A stretch of DNA of 64,000 nt from Amycolatopsis sp. CA-126428 (GTDB lineage: Bacteria > Actinomycetota > Actinomycetes > Mycobacteriales > Pseudonocardiaceae): the NCBI RefSeq assembly GCF_002904335.1, contig NZ_PPHF01000053.1, forward strand, positions 1 through 64,000, given 5' to 3'. Under the pieces are notes generated by a model, which was not told the DNA's origin, ran no database searches, and worked only from the letters and a program-made list of their open reading frames with translations. Of this stretch, positions 8,840 to 17,233 are shown piece by piece; positions within the stretch are counted from its first letter, which is position 1, and each line of letters begins with the position of its first letter. Both the position numbers and the translations under genes were made by a program.

Positions 8840-9409
8840 GTTCGCGTAGACGACGATGTTGTCCTGGTAGCTGTGCTCGGCGTGGTCGAACACGCCACCG
8901 CAGGTGATCAGCCGCAGTTCCGGCTTGGCGCTGTTGCCGTAGACGGCGTCGCGGGGGAACGTGTCCTTCGGGACCTGGGTGACGCGGTCGACGACGAACT
9001 TCAGCTGCCGGCCGTCGCTGCGGTCGATGTCGACCTCGTCGCCGGGGACGAGGTCCTTGAGCTTGAAGAAGATGCCCGGTTTCTTGTCGCCGTCGACGTG
9101 GCCGAGCACGATCGCCGGGCCGACGTCGCCCGGCACCGGCGAAAGCTTGTACCAGGCCGCCTGCATCGGCGTGCGCACCGACGGGACGGAGATCGAACCG
9201 TCGGGCTTCACGGCGACGGCCAGCAGGCTGGACTCCGCGCCGATCTTCGGGATCTTCACGGACGTCGGCCGGAGCCCCTTGAACGGCACGGTCACCGGAA
9301 CCGACGCGGGCGCGGGCGCGGGAGCCGCGGCTTTCGGCGGCTCGGCGGTGCCGCACCCGGCCAGGGCCAGCACCAGGGCAAGCGCCGCGCCCGCCCGGCG
9401 GGCCGTCAC
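8825..9409 (-). CDS. class F sortase
   Basis: About 194 residues starting with GTG at 9409. The N-terminus (ARRAGAALALVLALAGCG) is a signal or anchor with a possible lipobox cysteine, followed by a Pro/Ala-rich linker. The sortase barrel has the catalytic histidine in VLGHVDGD and the cysteine in LITCGGVFD, with the class F ending DNIVVYANL. Class F sortases are common in actinobacteria and their substrates are mostly undefined. The start overlaps the stop of the Ser/Thr-rich exported protein by four bases, so the two are made together and may act together at the cell surface. Confidence 0.85.
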   Translation of the reverse strand: MTARRAGAALALVLALAGCGTAEPPKAAAPAPAPASVPVTVPFKGLRPTSVKIPKIGAESSLLAVAVKPDGSISVPSVRTPMQAAWYKLSPVPGDVGPAIVLGHVDGDKKPGIFFKLKDLVPGDEVDIDRSDGRQLKFVVDRVTQVPKDTFPRDAVYGNSAKPELRLITCGGVFDHAEHSYQDNIVVYANLADA

Positions 9410-10176
9410 CAGGCCGTGCCGCCGAAGCCCGTCTCGACCCCGCCCTTGGGCGCGACCTTGACCTGGGCCTTCGGAGCGGCGTTGCCGGCGGGAGTGGTGC
9501 TGGTTGCGGTGGTGAGCGGCGCGGTGCTCGACGCCGGGGAACTGGACGAGGGCGTGCTCGCGCTCGTCGTGGTGCTCGTGGCCGTCACGGTCGAGGTCGG
9601 CGGCTGCAGCTTCTGCTCGAAGTCGACCGTGCCGTTGCCCTCTACGCCACCGCAAGTCCAGCTGAACTTCGCGCTGGTCGTGCCGGCCGGGGCGGCCACC
9701 ACCCGGACGGAGTAGTTCCAGAGGCCGTTGGCCTCGTCCTGGTCCGGGCCGCTGGTGAGGCTCAAGTACTGGGTCGCCACTTCGCCCGGCTGGCCGGCCG
9801 CGCAGACGATGACCAGGATGCCCTCGCCGCCGACACCGACGAAGCCGTGCCCGGTGTTGTCCTGGTAGTCGGCCTTGGGCACTTCCTGGACGGGCTTGTC
9901 CGCTTCGGCCTCGACCTTGGGCGCGATCCGCTTTTCGGTGGTCTTGACGTCACCGTTCGTGCTCGGCGGCGCCTTCGTCGTCGAGGTGGCCGAAGTGGAC
10001 GAAGGCGCCGTGGTGCTCGCCGGGCTGCTCGAGGTCGAGGTTTCCGAAGTGGACGGGGTGGTTTCCGTGGGCGACGTGCTGGTCTCGTCCTGCGCCAGCG
10101 CGGCGGGCGCGGCGGCGAAGGTGATCAGCGCACCGGCGGACACGATCCCCGCGACCCGGCTCAACGTTCTACCCAC
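9406..10176 (-). CDS. exported Ser/Thr-rich protein, likely partner of the class F sortase
   Basis: A secreted protein of about 256 residues. The signal peptide ends near PAALAQDE, and is followed by a Thr/Ser-rich stretch (about residues 30-75) of the kind that is often glycosylated or spans the wall. A folded middle part contains two cysteines (VIVCAAG and FSWTCGG). A second Ser/Thr-rich stretch leads to a C-terminal TGFGGTAW. I prefer the GTG at 10176, which has GGGAG five bases upstream, over a TTG at 10188. No LPxTG sorting signal is visible. It is translationally coupled to the class F sortase. The function is unknown. Confidence 0.72.
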   Translation of the reverse strand: MGRTLSRVAGIVSAGALITFAAAPAALAQDETSTSPTETTPSTSETSTSSSPASTTAPSSTSATSTTKAPPSTNGDVKTTEKRIAPKVEAEADKPVQEVPKADYQDNTGHGFVGVGGEGILVIVCAAGQPGEVATQYLSLTSGPDQDEANGLWNYSVRVVAAPAGTTSAKFSWTCGGVEGNGTVDFEQKLQPPTSTVTATSTTTSASTPSSSSPASSTAPLTTATSTTPAGNAAPKAQVKVAPKGGVETGFGGTAW

Positions 10177-10237
10177 GGTGACTCCCAACGCCGGATGACC
10201 TACGACGTCGCGACTATCGGCTGTTCACCCGTCTGCG

Positions 10238-11278
10238 TTACTCCGGGAGGGCGAACGCCAGGTCGTCCCACAGGTCTTCCGGGTCCTCCAGGCCGACGCT
10301 GAACCGGATCAGCCCGGCCGGGACGCGCTCCTCGCCCGCCAGCCACGCCCGCCGCTCGACCAGGCTCTCGACGCCGCCGAGGCTCGTCGCCGACCGGATC
10401 AGCCGGACCGACGCGCAGAAGCGGTCCGCCGTCTCGGCGTCGGCCAGGTCGAAGGAGACCATCATCCCGAAGCCCGGGTAGCGCACCCGCCGCACCGCGG
10501 GGTGCCCGGCGAGCCGCTCCGCCAGCAGCGCGGCGGTGCGCGACTGCTCCGCGAGCCGGACGGGCATGGTCCGCAGCCCGCGCAGCGCGAGCCAGGCTTC
10601 GAGGGCGCCCGGCGTCGACCCGACCCGCGTCCGCGCGCCCCGCAGCTCGGCCGCGACTTCCGGGTCCTTGGCGACGGTGATGCCCAGCAGCAGGTCGCTG
10701 TGCCCGCCGATGAGCTTGGTCGCGCTGTGCACGACGACGTCCGCGCCCAGCTCGAGCGGCCGCTGCCGCAACGGCGTCGCGAAGGTGTTGTCGACGACGA
10801 CCCGGCCGCGCGCGGCCGCCGCGATCGGCTCGATGGCCATCACGTCGAGGGTCGGGTTGGTGGGCGACTCCAGCCAGACCAGGTCGGCCGTCGCGGCCTC
10901 GGCGACCCAGGCCTCGGTGTCCGTCGGCTCCAGCTCGGTGACGGCGAGCTTGCCGAGCTTCTGCGCGTGGGCCAGCACCCCGCGCGTGACGGCGTAGCTG
11001 AACGTCGGAACGGCGACCCGCGACCCGACCGGCAGCAGGTCCAGCACCGCGGACAGGGTGGCGACCCCGGACGCGAACGCCGTCGCCTCGCCGCCTTCCA
11101 GCGCCCCGACGGCTTCCTCGAGCGCGTGCCAGGTCGGCGTCCCGTCGCCGCGCGCGTACGCGAAATCGCCACCGGCCTGGTAGGTGCTGGTGGCGACGAG
11201 CGGGGTGTTCAGCGGCTCACCGGGACCGTGCGGCCGGCCGGCGGCGATGGCCTTGGTGCGGGGCGTCCAGTCGTCCAT
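10238..11278 (-). CDS. PLP-dependent transsulfuration-type enzyme (cystathionine gamma-lyase/synthase family)
   Basis: About 346 residues starting MDDWTPRTKA at 11278; earlier in-frame starts run into the hairpin repeat. It belongs to the Cys/Met metabolism PLP enzymes: FASGVATLSAV binds the phosphate, VWLESPTNPTLDV follows, the cofactor aspartate is in VVDNTFATP and the Schiff-base lysine in VVHSATKLIGGHSD. Such enzymes make or split cystathionine or release sulphur compounds in the cytoplasm. At 346 residues it is a little short for the family (about 380-400). The exact reaction, synthase or lyase, cannot be decided by eye. Confidence 0.85.
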   Translation of the reverse strand: MDDWTPRTKAIAAGRPHGPGEPLNTPLVATSTYQAGGDFAYARGDGTPTWHALEEAVGALEGGEATAFASGVATLSAVLDLLPVGSRVAVPTFSYAVTRGVLAHAQKLGKLAVTELEPTDTEAWVAEAATADLVWLESPTNPTLDVMAIEPIAAAARGRVVVDNTFATPLRQRPLELGADVVVHSATKLIGGHSDLLLGITVAKDPEVAAELRGARTRVGSTPGALEAWLALRGLRTMPVRLAEQSRTAALLAERLAGHPAVRRVRYPGFGMMVSFDLADAETADRFCASVRLIRSATSLGGVESLVERRAWLAGEERVPAGLIRFSVGLEDPEDLWDDLAFALPE

Positions 11279-11310
11279 CCGCCCACGGTAACCGCCGTTC
11301 GTGGCCCGGT

Positions 11311-11352
11311 CGTGAGTGGTAATGAGGGTTCTAACCCTCATTACCACTCACG
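11311..11352. repeat. 20-bp-arm inverted repeat, hairpin family copy 1
   Basis: Two perfectly complementary 20-base arms (11311-11330 and 11333-11352) are separated by CT. The outer part CGTGAGTGGTAA is shared with a second copy at 30682, while the inner part differs in both arms together. It lies between the acylase stop and the transsulfuration-enzyme start, both on the minus strand. It may act as a terminator or an RNA stability element, or be a dispersed repeat. Confidence 0.85.
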
Positions 11353-11369
11353 ACCTGCGGTAGGGGGCC

Positions 11370-14300
11370 TCAGTGCGCGTACACCTCGAACTCGTACAGC
11401 GAGTAGCCGTACTTGGTGCCGCGCTGGACGCCCTGCAGCTTGACGAACCGGGCCGGGGTCGCGGCGAACGCGAGGTTGTCCTGCCCGCCGTCGCCGTCGG
11501 TCACCACGGCCGCGTCCGTCCAGGCGACCGCGTCCGGCGAGAGCTGGATCTTGTAGCCCTTGCCGTAGGCGGACTCCCAGTTGAGCATCACCCGCGAGAC
11601 CTGCTGGACCGAACCGAGGTCGACGGTGATCGCCTGGTCGTCGCTCCAGTCGCTGGCCCAGCGGGTCGAGGCGTTCCCGTCGATCGCGTTGGACGCCGGC
11701 GAGTTGTAGAAGCCGGACTCGGCGCTGGTGGCGCTGACCGTCTTCGTCGCCGCGAGGTTCGCGACGTTGTCCCCGCGGTGCGCGGCGTACTCGACGACCT
11801 GCTGGAACGTCGGGCGGTTCTGCCAGCTGATCTTGTCCTGCGTGATGCCGCCGAGCGGGTTCTGGATGATCGAGTCGGCACACCACTGGTCACCGGCCGA
11901 GCAGTTCGCGTCACCGGGGTAGACGGTGTTCGCGGCCTGACCGGCGGCCGTGGTCAGCGAGTCGACGAGCGCCTGGCGGCACGCGGTCACGTCGCCGCCG
12001 CCGCAGAACGTCTGGGCGAGCGGGCCCGCCACCGGCTGGCCGAGTACCTGGCGGATGTCCTTGCTGACGTAACCCCACCAGCCGAACTGGAACGACGAGC
12101 CCTTGTGGGGCTGCCCGGTGTGCTGGCCGTTGCCGTTCTGCCAGCCGGACGGGCTTTCGTTGATGCCGAGCACGCTGGTCATCGCGTTGTAGGCGGGGTC
12201 GCCCATGCCCGGCTTGAACTCGGCCTGGACCAGCAGCGGCCACCAGGCGTCGAAGATGCGGATCGCGTCGGCGTCCGCGTACGCCTTGCTGCCCGGCGAG
12301 GTCTCCGTGCGCAGCTGGCCGTGGGAGAGCCACGTCTTGAGCTTCGCCTCGGCGTCCGCCGCCGCACCGGTGGCCGGTGTCTTGTCGAGCACCTGCAGCA
12401 GCAGCGGCAGCACGCGCTCGGCACGCAGGTCGGCCAGCGCGGCCTCCGACATCGCCTGGGTCAGGTTGACCCGGGTGACCTTGGTGCCGCTGGTGATGAG
12501 CTTCTTCACCCGGGAGTCGAGCAGGTCGACGCGGTGCACGGCCGACTTGTCCGCGCCGGCCGCCGCGTAGCCGTTGGCCTGGGCGTTGTTCCAGCTGACG
12601 TAGTAGTCCTGGTTGATCGACTGCGGGTGCTGCGACGCCGGCGTGTAGTTCGCGACGTTGCCCGCCGGGTTCCAGCCCACCCAGTCGTGGCCCTGGTCGC
12701 CCCACACCGGCATGTTCGGGTCCACATCGGACTGCCGCACCGGGTTGGCCCCGGAGTTGAAGTAGGCGATGTCCTTGGAATCGGCGTAGAACCAGTTGAA
12801 CGTGAAGTTGATGTCCTGCGCGGCCCGCTGGAAGTCCGCCGCGGACTTGACGAAGGTCGGGTCGTTGAGCTCCTGGAAGCCGATGAGCGAATCGACTTCG
12901 TGGAAGTAGGACGACCGCAGCGCCGCGTACGCCACCGGCTTGCCGCCGACCGTCGCCCGGCTCTGCACCGGCCCGTACTTGGTCCGGTAGCTGCGCAACG
13001 TGTACGAGCCCGCCGCGGTGCCGTCGGCCAGGGTCGGCTTCCAGGCGTTCTTGACCTCGACGGTGTCCATCGGGACGCACTTGCCCTGGTAGGTGTAGTA
13101 GTTCGAGTCCTTCGTCGGCGCGTTGCCGCTCGGGTCGCACAGCTGCAGCGCGTAGGTGTCGATGATGTCCTGCGCCGACGTCGTCGCGCTCCACGAGTAG
13201 TCCTGGCCGCGGCCGAGGAGCGTGTACATGCTCAGCCCGGCGAAGGCCGCGCCGCGCGAGCTGATGCCCGGGCCCTGCAGCTCCTGCAACAGCAGCAGCT
13301 GCGGGGCGAAGTACCCGGTCTGCGGGCCGAACACCGCGACCGGGTGGCCGCTGGCGGTCTTCGCGCCGGAGACGAGCAGCGCGTTGGACATGCCGTGCTT
13401 CTCGCTCAGCATGTTCGCCGGCAGCACGCCGTTCTCGAACATCCCGCGGGCGGGCTCCAGCTCGGCGGGCGCGGCGACGTCCACAGTGGACGGCGTCGCG
13501 GTGGACGCCGAGCCGGTCTTGTCGAACACCAGCGGCTGCGGGGTCACCGAGTTCTTGTCCGGCAGGGCGCGGCCGGCCGCGTTGGCCGGCGTCTTGCCGT
13601 ACGGGAAGGTCTGCCCGTCGTGCAGCGTCTTGACCGCCTCGGGGTCATCCTCCGCGCGGAGGCTCTGCCACACCTTCTCGCCCTGCACGACGCCGTACTT
13701 CTCCTGCAGCGAGAGCTTCGCGATGGCGTTCTGGACCTCGCCGCCGCCGCCCGCGCCGAACTCGGCGCCGATCAGCGAGGCGAGCGCGACCAGGTCGGTC
13801 AGCTTGAACGGGTCGATCGACCCGGCGTTGGTGATCGAGTCGACGTGCCCGGTCAGCACGTACTCGCCGGGGAAGTACCGGCCGTTGTAGGAGTCGCTGA
13901 TGTACTTGTTGATGCCGTCCACGTAGGCCTGCGCGTCGGCGAGGCCCTGCGCACCGCGCGGGCCGCTGGCGGCCGTGCGGTCGATCTGCGCCTGCAGCTC
14001 GGCTTCGGTGTACGGCGCGTTCGCGAAGAACTGCTGCTCGAGCTCGCGGTTGGCTTCGGCGCCACCGGCGAACGAGGTGACCTGGCCGCGGGCGGCGTGC
14101 CGCAGCACGTCCATCAGCCACAGCCGGTCCTGCCCGGCCGCGTAGCCGGCGCCGAACTCGGTGCCGGCGCGGGTGGTCCCGGTGATGTGCGGGACGCCGA
14201 GCGCCTTGTCCCGCACGATCGTGACGTCCGCCCGCGGCTTCGTCGTGCTCGCCACCTGGTCGGCCGGGACGCCGAACGAGGAGTCGTTGAAGTACTGGTT

Positions 14301-14588
14301 GATCGCGCCGGTGGTCAGCGTCTTGTAGCCGCCGGCCAGCGAGGAGTACTTCCCGAGCTGGTCGGCCGAGTGCGCCGGGCGGGTGCCGAGCAGCTTGTGC
14401 GCCAGGATTTCCGCGAGGGTGGCGCTGCCCTGTTCGCCGGGCGGGAGGATGTCGCTGCACTGCCCCCCGCAGTAGTCGTCGGGCGACACGGCCGCTTGCG
14501 CGGCCGGCGCGGTGACGGCGACCTGGGTCAGTCCGGCCACGAGGGCCCCCAGTGCCGTTACGGTCAGGGCGCGGATGCGACGTCGCAT
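11370..14588 (-). CDS. exported penicillin acylase family protein with C-terminal F5/8-type (discoidin) domain
   Basis: This 1072-residue protein has a signal peptide (MRRRIRALTV...PAAQAA) and the layout of an Ntn-hydrolase precursor: an alpha region (about 110-330), a linker, and a beta chain whose new N-terminal nucleophile would be the serine at about 401 in HGMSNALLVSG. This matches the SNA start typical of penicillin acylases. Self-cleavage would release it. The final 125 residues (NLAATKTVSATS... to LYEFEVYAH) form a coagulation-factor 5/8-type sugar-binding domain with the ASNAIDGNASTRW motif. It would hydrolyse amides such as acylated lactones or antibiotics outside the cell; the substrate is not shown. 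Confidence 0.88.
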   Translation of the reverse strand: MRRRIRALTVTALGALVAGLTQVAVTAPAAQAAVSPDDYCGGQCSDILPPGEQGSATLAEILAHKLLGTRPAHSADQLGKYSSLAGGYKTLTTGAINQYFNDSSFGVPADQVASTTKPRADVTIVRDKALGVPHITGTTRAGTEFGAGYAAGQDRLWLMDVLRHAARGQVTSFAGGAEANRELEQQFFANAPYTEAELQAQIDRTAASGPRGAQGLADAQAYVDGINKYISDSYNGRYFPGEYVLTGHVDSITNAGSIDPFKLTDLVALASLIGAEFGAGGGGEVQNAIAKLSLQEKYGVVQGEKVWQSLRAEDDPEAVKTLHDGQTFPYGKTPANAAGRALPDKNSVTPQPLVFDKTGSASTATPSTVDVAAPAELEPARGMFENGVLPANMLSEKHGMSNALLVSGAKTASGHPVAVFGPQTGYFAPQLLLLQELQGPGISSRGAAFAGLSMYTLLGRGQDYSWSATTSAQDIIDTYALQLCDPSGNAPTKDSNYYTYQGKCVPMDTVEVKNAWKPTLADGTAAGSYTLRSYRTKYGPVQSRATVGGKPVAYAALRSSYFHEVDSLIGFQELNDPTFVKSAADFQRAAQDINFTFNWFYADSKDIAYFNSGANPVRQSDVDPNMPVWGDQGHDWVGWNPAGNVANYTPASQHPQSINQDYYVSWNNAQANGYAAAGADKSAVHRVDLLDSRVKKLITSGTKVTRVNLTQAMSEAALADLRAERVLPLLLQVLDKTPATGAAADAEAKLKTWLSHGQLRTETSPGSKAYADADAIRIFDAWWPLLVQAEFKPGMGDPAYNAMTSVLGINESPSGWQNGNGQHTGQPHKGSSFQFGWWGYVSKDIRQVLGQPVAGPLAQTFCGGGDVTACRQALVDSLTTAAGQAANTVYPGDANCSAGDQWCADSIIQNPLGGITQDKISWQNRPTFQQVVEYAAHRGDNVANLAATKTVSATSAESGFYNSPASNAIDGNASTRWASDWSDDQAITVDLGSVQQVSRVMLNWESAYGKGYKIQLSPDAVAWTDAAVVTDGDGGQDNLAFAATPARFVKLQGVQRGTKYGYSLYEFEVYAH

Positions 14589-14729
14589 GCCGGGCTCCCC
14601 TCAGTCCAGAAAAGTGACGAAGCGCACGCTACCCAGCAGTAGGCTAAGTGTGAAGACTTTTCGCGTTTTTCCCCTCCTTGGGCGTAGTCCGATCGGCGCA
14701 GCCTCCGGAGCGTCGGTACGGTGAGCCCT

Positions 14730-15104
14730 ATGACCTTGGAAAAGCCCCTCATCGACCCCCCGGATGGACCCCCGCCGGCCGACCTCGAGATCACCGACCT
14801 CACCGTCGGTGACGGCGCGGAGGCCACGGCGGGCAAGTCCGTCACCGTGCACTACGTCGGTGTCGCCCACTCGACCGGCGAAGAGTTCGACGCGTCCTGG
14901 AACCGCGGCGAGCCGCTGCGCTTCGGCCTCGGTGCCGGCCAGGTCATCTCCGGCTGGGACCAGGGTGTCGCGGGGATGAAGATCGGCGGCCGCCGCAAGC
15001 TGGTGATCCCGCCGCACCTGGGCTACGGCGACCGCGGCGCGGGCGGCGTGATCAAGCCCGGCGAGACCCTCATCTTCGTCGTCGACCTGGTCGGCGTGAA
15101 CTGA
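14730..15104 (+). CDS. FKBP-type peptidyl-prolyl cis-trans isomerase
   Basis: About 124 residues, a single FKBP domain. The family residues are clear: VTVHYVG, FDASWNRGEPL, the VISGWDQGVAGMKIGG segment, LGYGDRGAG and a final LIFVVDLVGV. It catalyses proline isomerisation in protein folding. No signal peptide is seen, so it is cytoplasmic. I use the ATG at 14730; a GTG at 14721 in the same frame is possible. It stands alone on the plus strand and is followed by a strong terminator. Confidence 0.93.
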   Translation: MTLEKPLIDPPDGPPPADLEITDLTVGDGAEATAGKSVTVHYVGVAHSTGEEFDASWNRGEPLRFGLGAGQVISGWDQGVAGMKIGGRRKLVIPPHLGYGDRGAGGVIKPGETLIFVVDLVGVN

Positions 15105-15123
15105 CTTCCGCACATTTCCGGCA

Positions 15124-15160
15124 AACCGGCCCCGGCGCGACCGCGCCGGGGCCGGTTTTT
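15124..15160 (+). terminator. rho-independent terminator of the FKBP gene
   Basis: A 16-bp GC-rich stem (15124-15139 with 15142-15157, two-base loop) ends in a run of T residues. It sits 20 bases after the FKBP stop. Confidence 0.9.
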
Positions 15161-15255
15161 GCTCCAAGCAGCGCCTTTCGGGCCCTCGAGCCGTCACTAC
15201 GCTCGGAAGTGATCACCGGCCGCCACCGCCGGTGCGCGACAAGGGGGATCCACCG

Positions 15256-16008
15256 ATGCGCGTTCGCGCTGTGCTTTCCGCTGCCCTTCTGACGTTGGCC
15301 GCCGGGCTCGCCACCGCGCCACCGGCTTCGGCCGTGGCCAACGGCGCCGACGTTCCGGCGGGCCAGTTCGGCTTCGCCGCGAAGCTCACCATGACGGACA
15401 TCCCGAAGCCCAACGGCACGAAGTACAACAGCGCGTGCTCCGGCGCGCTGATCGCCGCGCAGTGGATCATCACCGCAGGTCACTGCTTCCACGACGCCAA
15501 CCGCAACCGCGTCTCCGGGCCGGTGCCGTACCCGACGTCCGTCCTGCTCGGCACGGTCGACCAGAACACGCCCGGGGTGACGCGCAACGTCGTCACCGTC
15601 TACCAGGCGAGCGCCAACGACATCGCGATCGCCACCCTCGACGCGGACGTAACCGGCATCACACCGCTGACGATCAACCGGGTCACGCCCTCGGCCGGCC
15701 AGCTGCTGACCCTCGCCGGCTGGGGCAGCCTCACCTCGGTCAACCCGGCCCCCTCGACGAAGCTGCAGCAGGGGACGGTGCAGGTCGGCCAGGTCGCCGC
15801 CGCGACGCTCGGTGTCCAGGGCGTCGCCCCGACGTCGACGACGAGCGCCTGCGTGTACGACTCGGGCGCGCCGTACTTCGTCGCGGGCGGCTCCGGCGGG
15901 CAGCTGGTGTCGGTCGAGTCGACCGGCCCGGACTGCCCGCACCACCAGCTCGAGACCACGTCCCGCGTGGACGTCGTCGCGGACTGGATCGCCGCGCACA
16001 CCGGCTGA
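15256..16008 (+). CDS. exported trypsin-like (S1 family) serine protease homologue, tandem copy 1
   Basis: About 250 residues from the ATG at 15256, which follows a strong AAGGGGG ribosome site. A signal peptide ends near PPASAVA, and the mature chain begins VANGADVPAG in place of the usual IVGG. The catalytic triad is recognisable: His in ITAGHCF, Asp in ANDIAIATLD and Ser in the VYDSGAPYF stretch. The family motif GDSGGP is changed to YDSGAP, which alters the oxyanion region, so activity is uncertain. The next gene is a close paralogue with the same changed motif, so this looks like a tandem duplication. Confidence 0.85.
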   Translation: MRVRAVLSAALLTLAAGLATAPPASAVANGADVPAGQFGFAAKLTMTDIPKPNGTKYNSACSGALIAAQWIITAGHCFHDANRNRVSGPVPYPTSVLLGTVDQNTPGVTRNVVTVYQASANDIAIATLDADVTGITPLTINRVTPSAGQLLTLAGWGSLTSVNPAPSTKLQQGTVQVGQVAAATLGVQGVAPTSTTSACVYDSGAPYFVAGGSGGQLVSVESTGPDCPHHQLETTSRVDVVADWIAAHTG

Positions 16009-16124
16009 CCCGGCGCCGGGCGTCACCCGATGGTCCACCGGGTGACGCCCGGCCAGGGAATTCCCCGCCCGCGGCGGCGGCCCTAACGTCGAAATGCCGA
16101 CCACCGATTCGACGAAGGGGAAGA

Positions 16125-16856
16125 ATGCGCCTGCGCGCCCTGCTCGCCGCTGCCGTTTTGACCGTCTCCACCGCTCCCGCCGCCTGGGCCGTCGCCCACG
16201 GTTCCGACGTCCCGCCGGGGCAGTACGGGTTCGTCGCGAAGCTCGCGATGACGAAGATCCCGCGCCCGGACGGCTCGACGTACAGCAGCTACTGCACGGG
16301 CGCGCTCATCGCGCCCGCGTGGGTCCTGACGACCGGCCACTGCTTCCACGACGCCCACCGCGACCGCGTCTCGGGCAAGACCCCGTACCCGACGACGGTG
16401 ACGCTGGGCCTGACCGACGAAGCCACGGAATCGGGCATCGCCCGCCGGGCGACCGAGGTCCTCCAGGCCAAGGAGAACGACGTCGCCCTGATCCGCCTCG
16501 ACTCCCCGGTGACGACGGTGCCACCGCTCACGGTGAGCCGCGCGGCCCCGAAGGTCGGCCAGCAGCTGACCCTGGCGGGCTGGGGCAGCCTGACGAACGC
16601 GGACCCCAAGCCCGCCACCCGCCTCCAGCAGGGCACGGTGGCGGTGGCGAAGGTGGATCCGACGACGCTGGGCGTCCGCGGCGCGGCCCCGGAGATCACC
16701 ACGAGCGCCTGCACGTACGACTCCGGAGCGCCCTATTTTTCGGGCAACGAGCTGGTCTCCTTGGAGGCAACGGGCCCGGATTGCCCCCACGCGGGCATCG
16801 AGACGACGAGCCGGGCGGACGTCATAGCGGACTGGATCGCCACCCACACGGCGTAA
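16125..16856 (+). CDS. exported trypsin-like (S1 family) serine protease homologue, tandem copy 2
   Basis: About 243 residues starting MRLRALLAAAV at 16125 after a GAAGGGGAAGA ribosome site; the same frame is open further upstream but overlaps the first copy and is not used. It is colinear with the previous gene: signal peptide ending AAWAVA, His in LTTGHCFHDA, Asp in ENDVALIRLD, Ser in TYDSGAPYF, and a matching C-terminus (DVIADWIATHT). The YDSGAP variant is conserved in both copies, which argues that the change is old and selected, not random decay. Secreted; the substrate is unknown. Confidence 0.85.
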   Translation: MRLRALLAAAVLTVSTAPAAWAVAHGSDVPPGQYGFVAKLAMTKIPRPDGSTYSSYCTGALIAPAWVLTTGHCFHDAHRDRVSGKTPYPTTVTLGLTDEATESGIARRATEVLQAKENDVALIRLDSPVTTVPPLTVSRAAPKVGQQLTLAGWGSLTNADPKPATRLQQGTVAVAKVDPTTLGVRGAAPEITTSACTYDSGAPYFSGNELVSLEATGPDCPHAGIETTSRADVIADWIATHTA

Positions 16857-16980
16857 CTTCGCCCAGGGCGAACACAAGTGACTTAGCCCACGAACCGCCT
16901 CCCAGACCACGCTGGGAGGCGACGTGAGGCACCGTGGGGGTCCGGGGGCTCGGCCCCCGGGAAACACAAGGCCAATGGGA

Positions 16981-17012
16981 AGGGCCCCGATCGCGCTAGC
17001 GATCGGGGCCCT
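16981..17012 (-). terminator. hairpin downstream of tRNA-Leu
   Basis: A perfect 14-bp stem (16981-16994 with 16999-17012) around a four-base loop lies just beyond the 3' end of the tRNA on the minus strand. There is no long T-run, as is usual for actinomycete terminators. Confidence 0.7.
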
Positions 17013-17020
17013 GAACAGCG

Positions 17021-17103
17021 TGGGCGAGGAGGGAGTTGAACCCTCACGTCCTTTCGGACACACGGACCTGAACCGTGCGCGTCTGCCATTCCGCCACTCG
17101 CCC
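17021..17103 (-). tRNA. tRNA-Leu, anticodon CAG
   Basis: The 83-base RNA on the minus strand folds as a class II (long variable arm) tRNA. The acceptor stem GGGCGAG pairs with CTCGCCC, the anticodon arm CACGG-TTCAGGT-CCGTG shows CAG at 17068-17070, the variable arm is a short hairpin (GTCCGAAAGGAC), and the T arm contains GGTTCAACTCC. The CCA end is not encoded. A tRNA-Leu lies beside fhaA in mycobacteria as well, which supports conserved gene order. Confidence 0.93.
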
Positions 17104-17233
17104 GAGTGCGTCTCTCAAGCAGCGAGGAGAAGACTAGCAGGTGCTTTGAACAGCTTTCACCGGGGGCCGTGTAGAGGCTGGCTCACCCGGATAGGATCGA
17201 TGCGGAAGCACACGTGTGAGGAGGTTTTCCCCG

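Noticed and set aside
11373..14642. A 1089-codon plus-strand frame opposite the penicillin acylase gene
   Set aside because: Arg/Val/Gly-rich without motifs; the minus strand has a signal peptide, Ntn and discoidin motifs.
15435..16124. Start of the second trypsin-like gene far upstream in its open frame
   Set aside because: The upstream part overlaps the first copy in another frame; a signal peptide and ribosome site fix the start at 16125.
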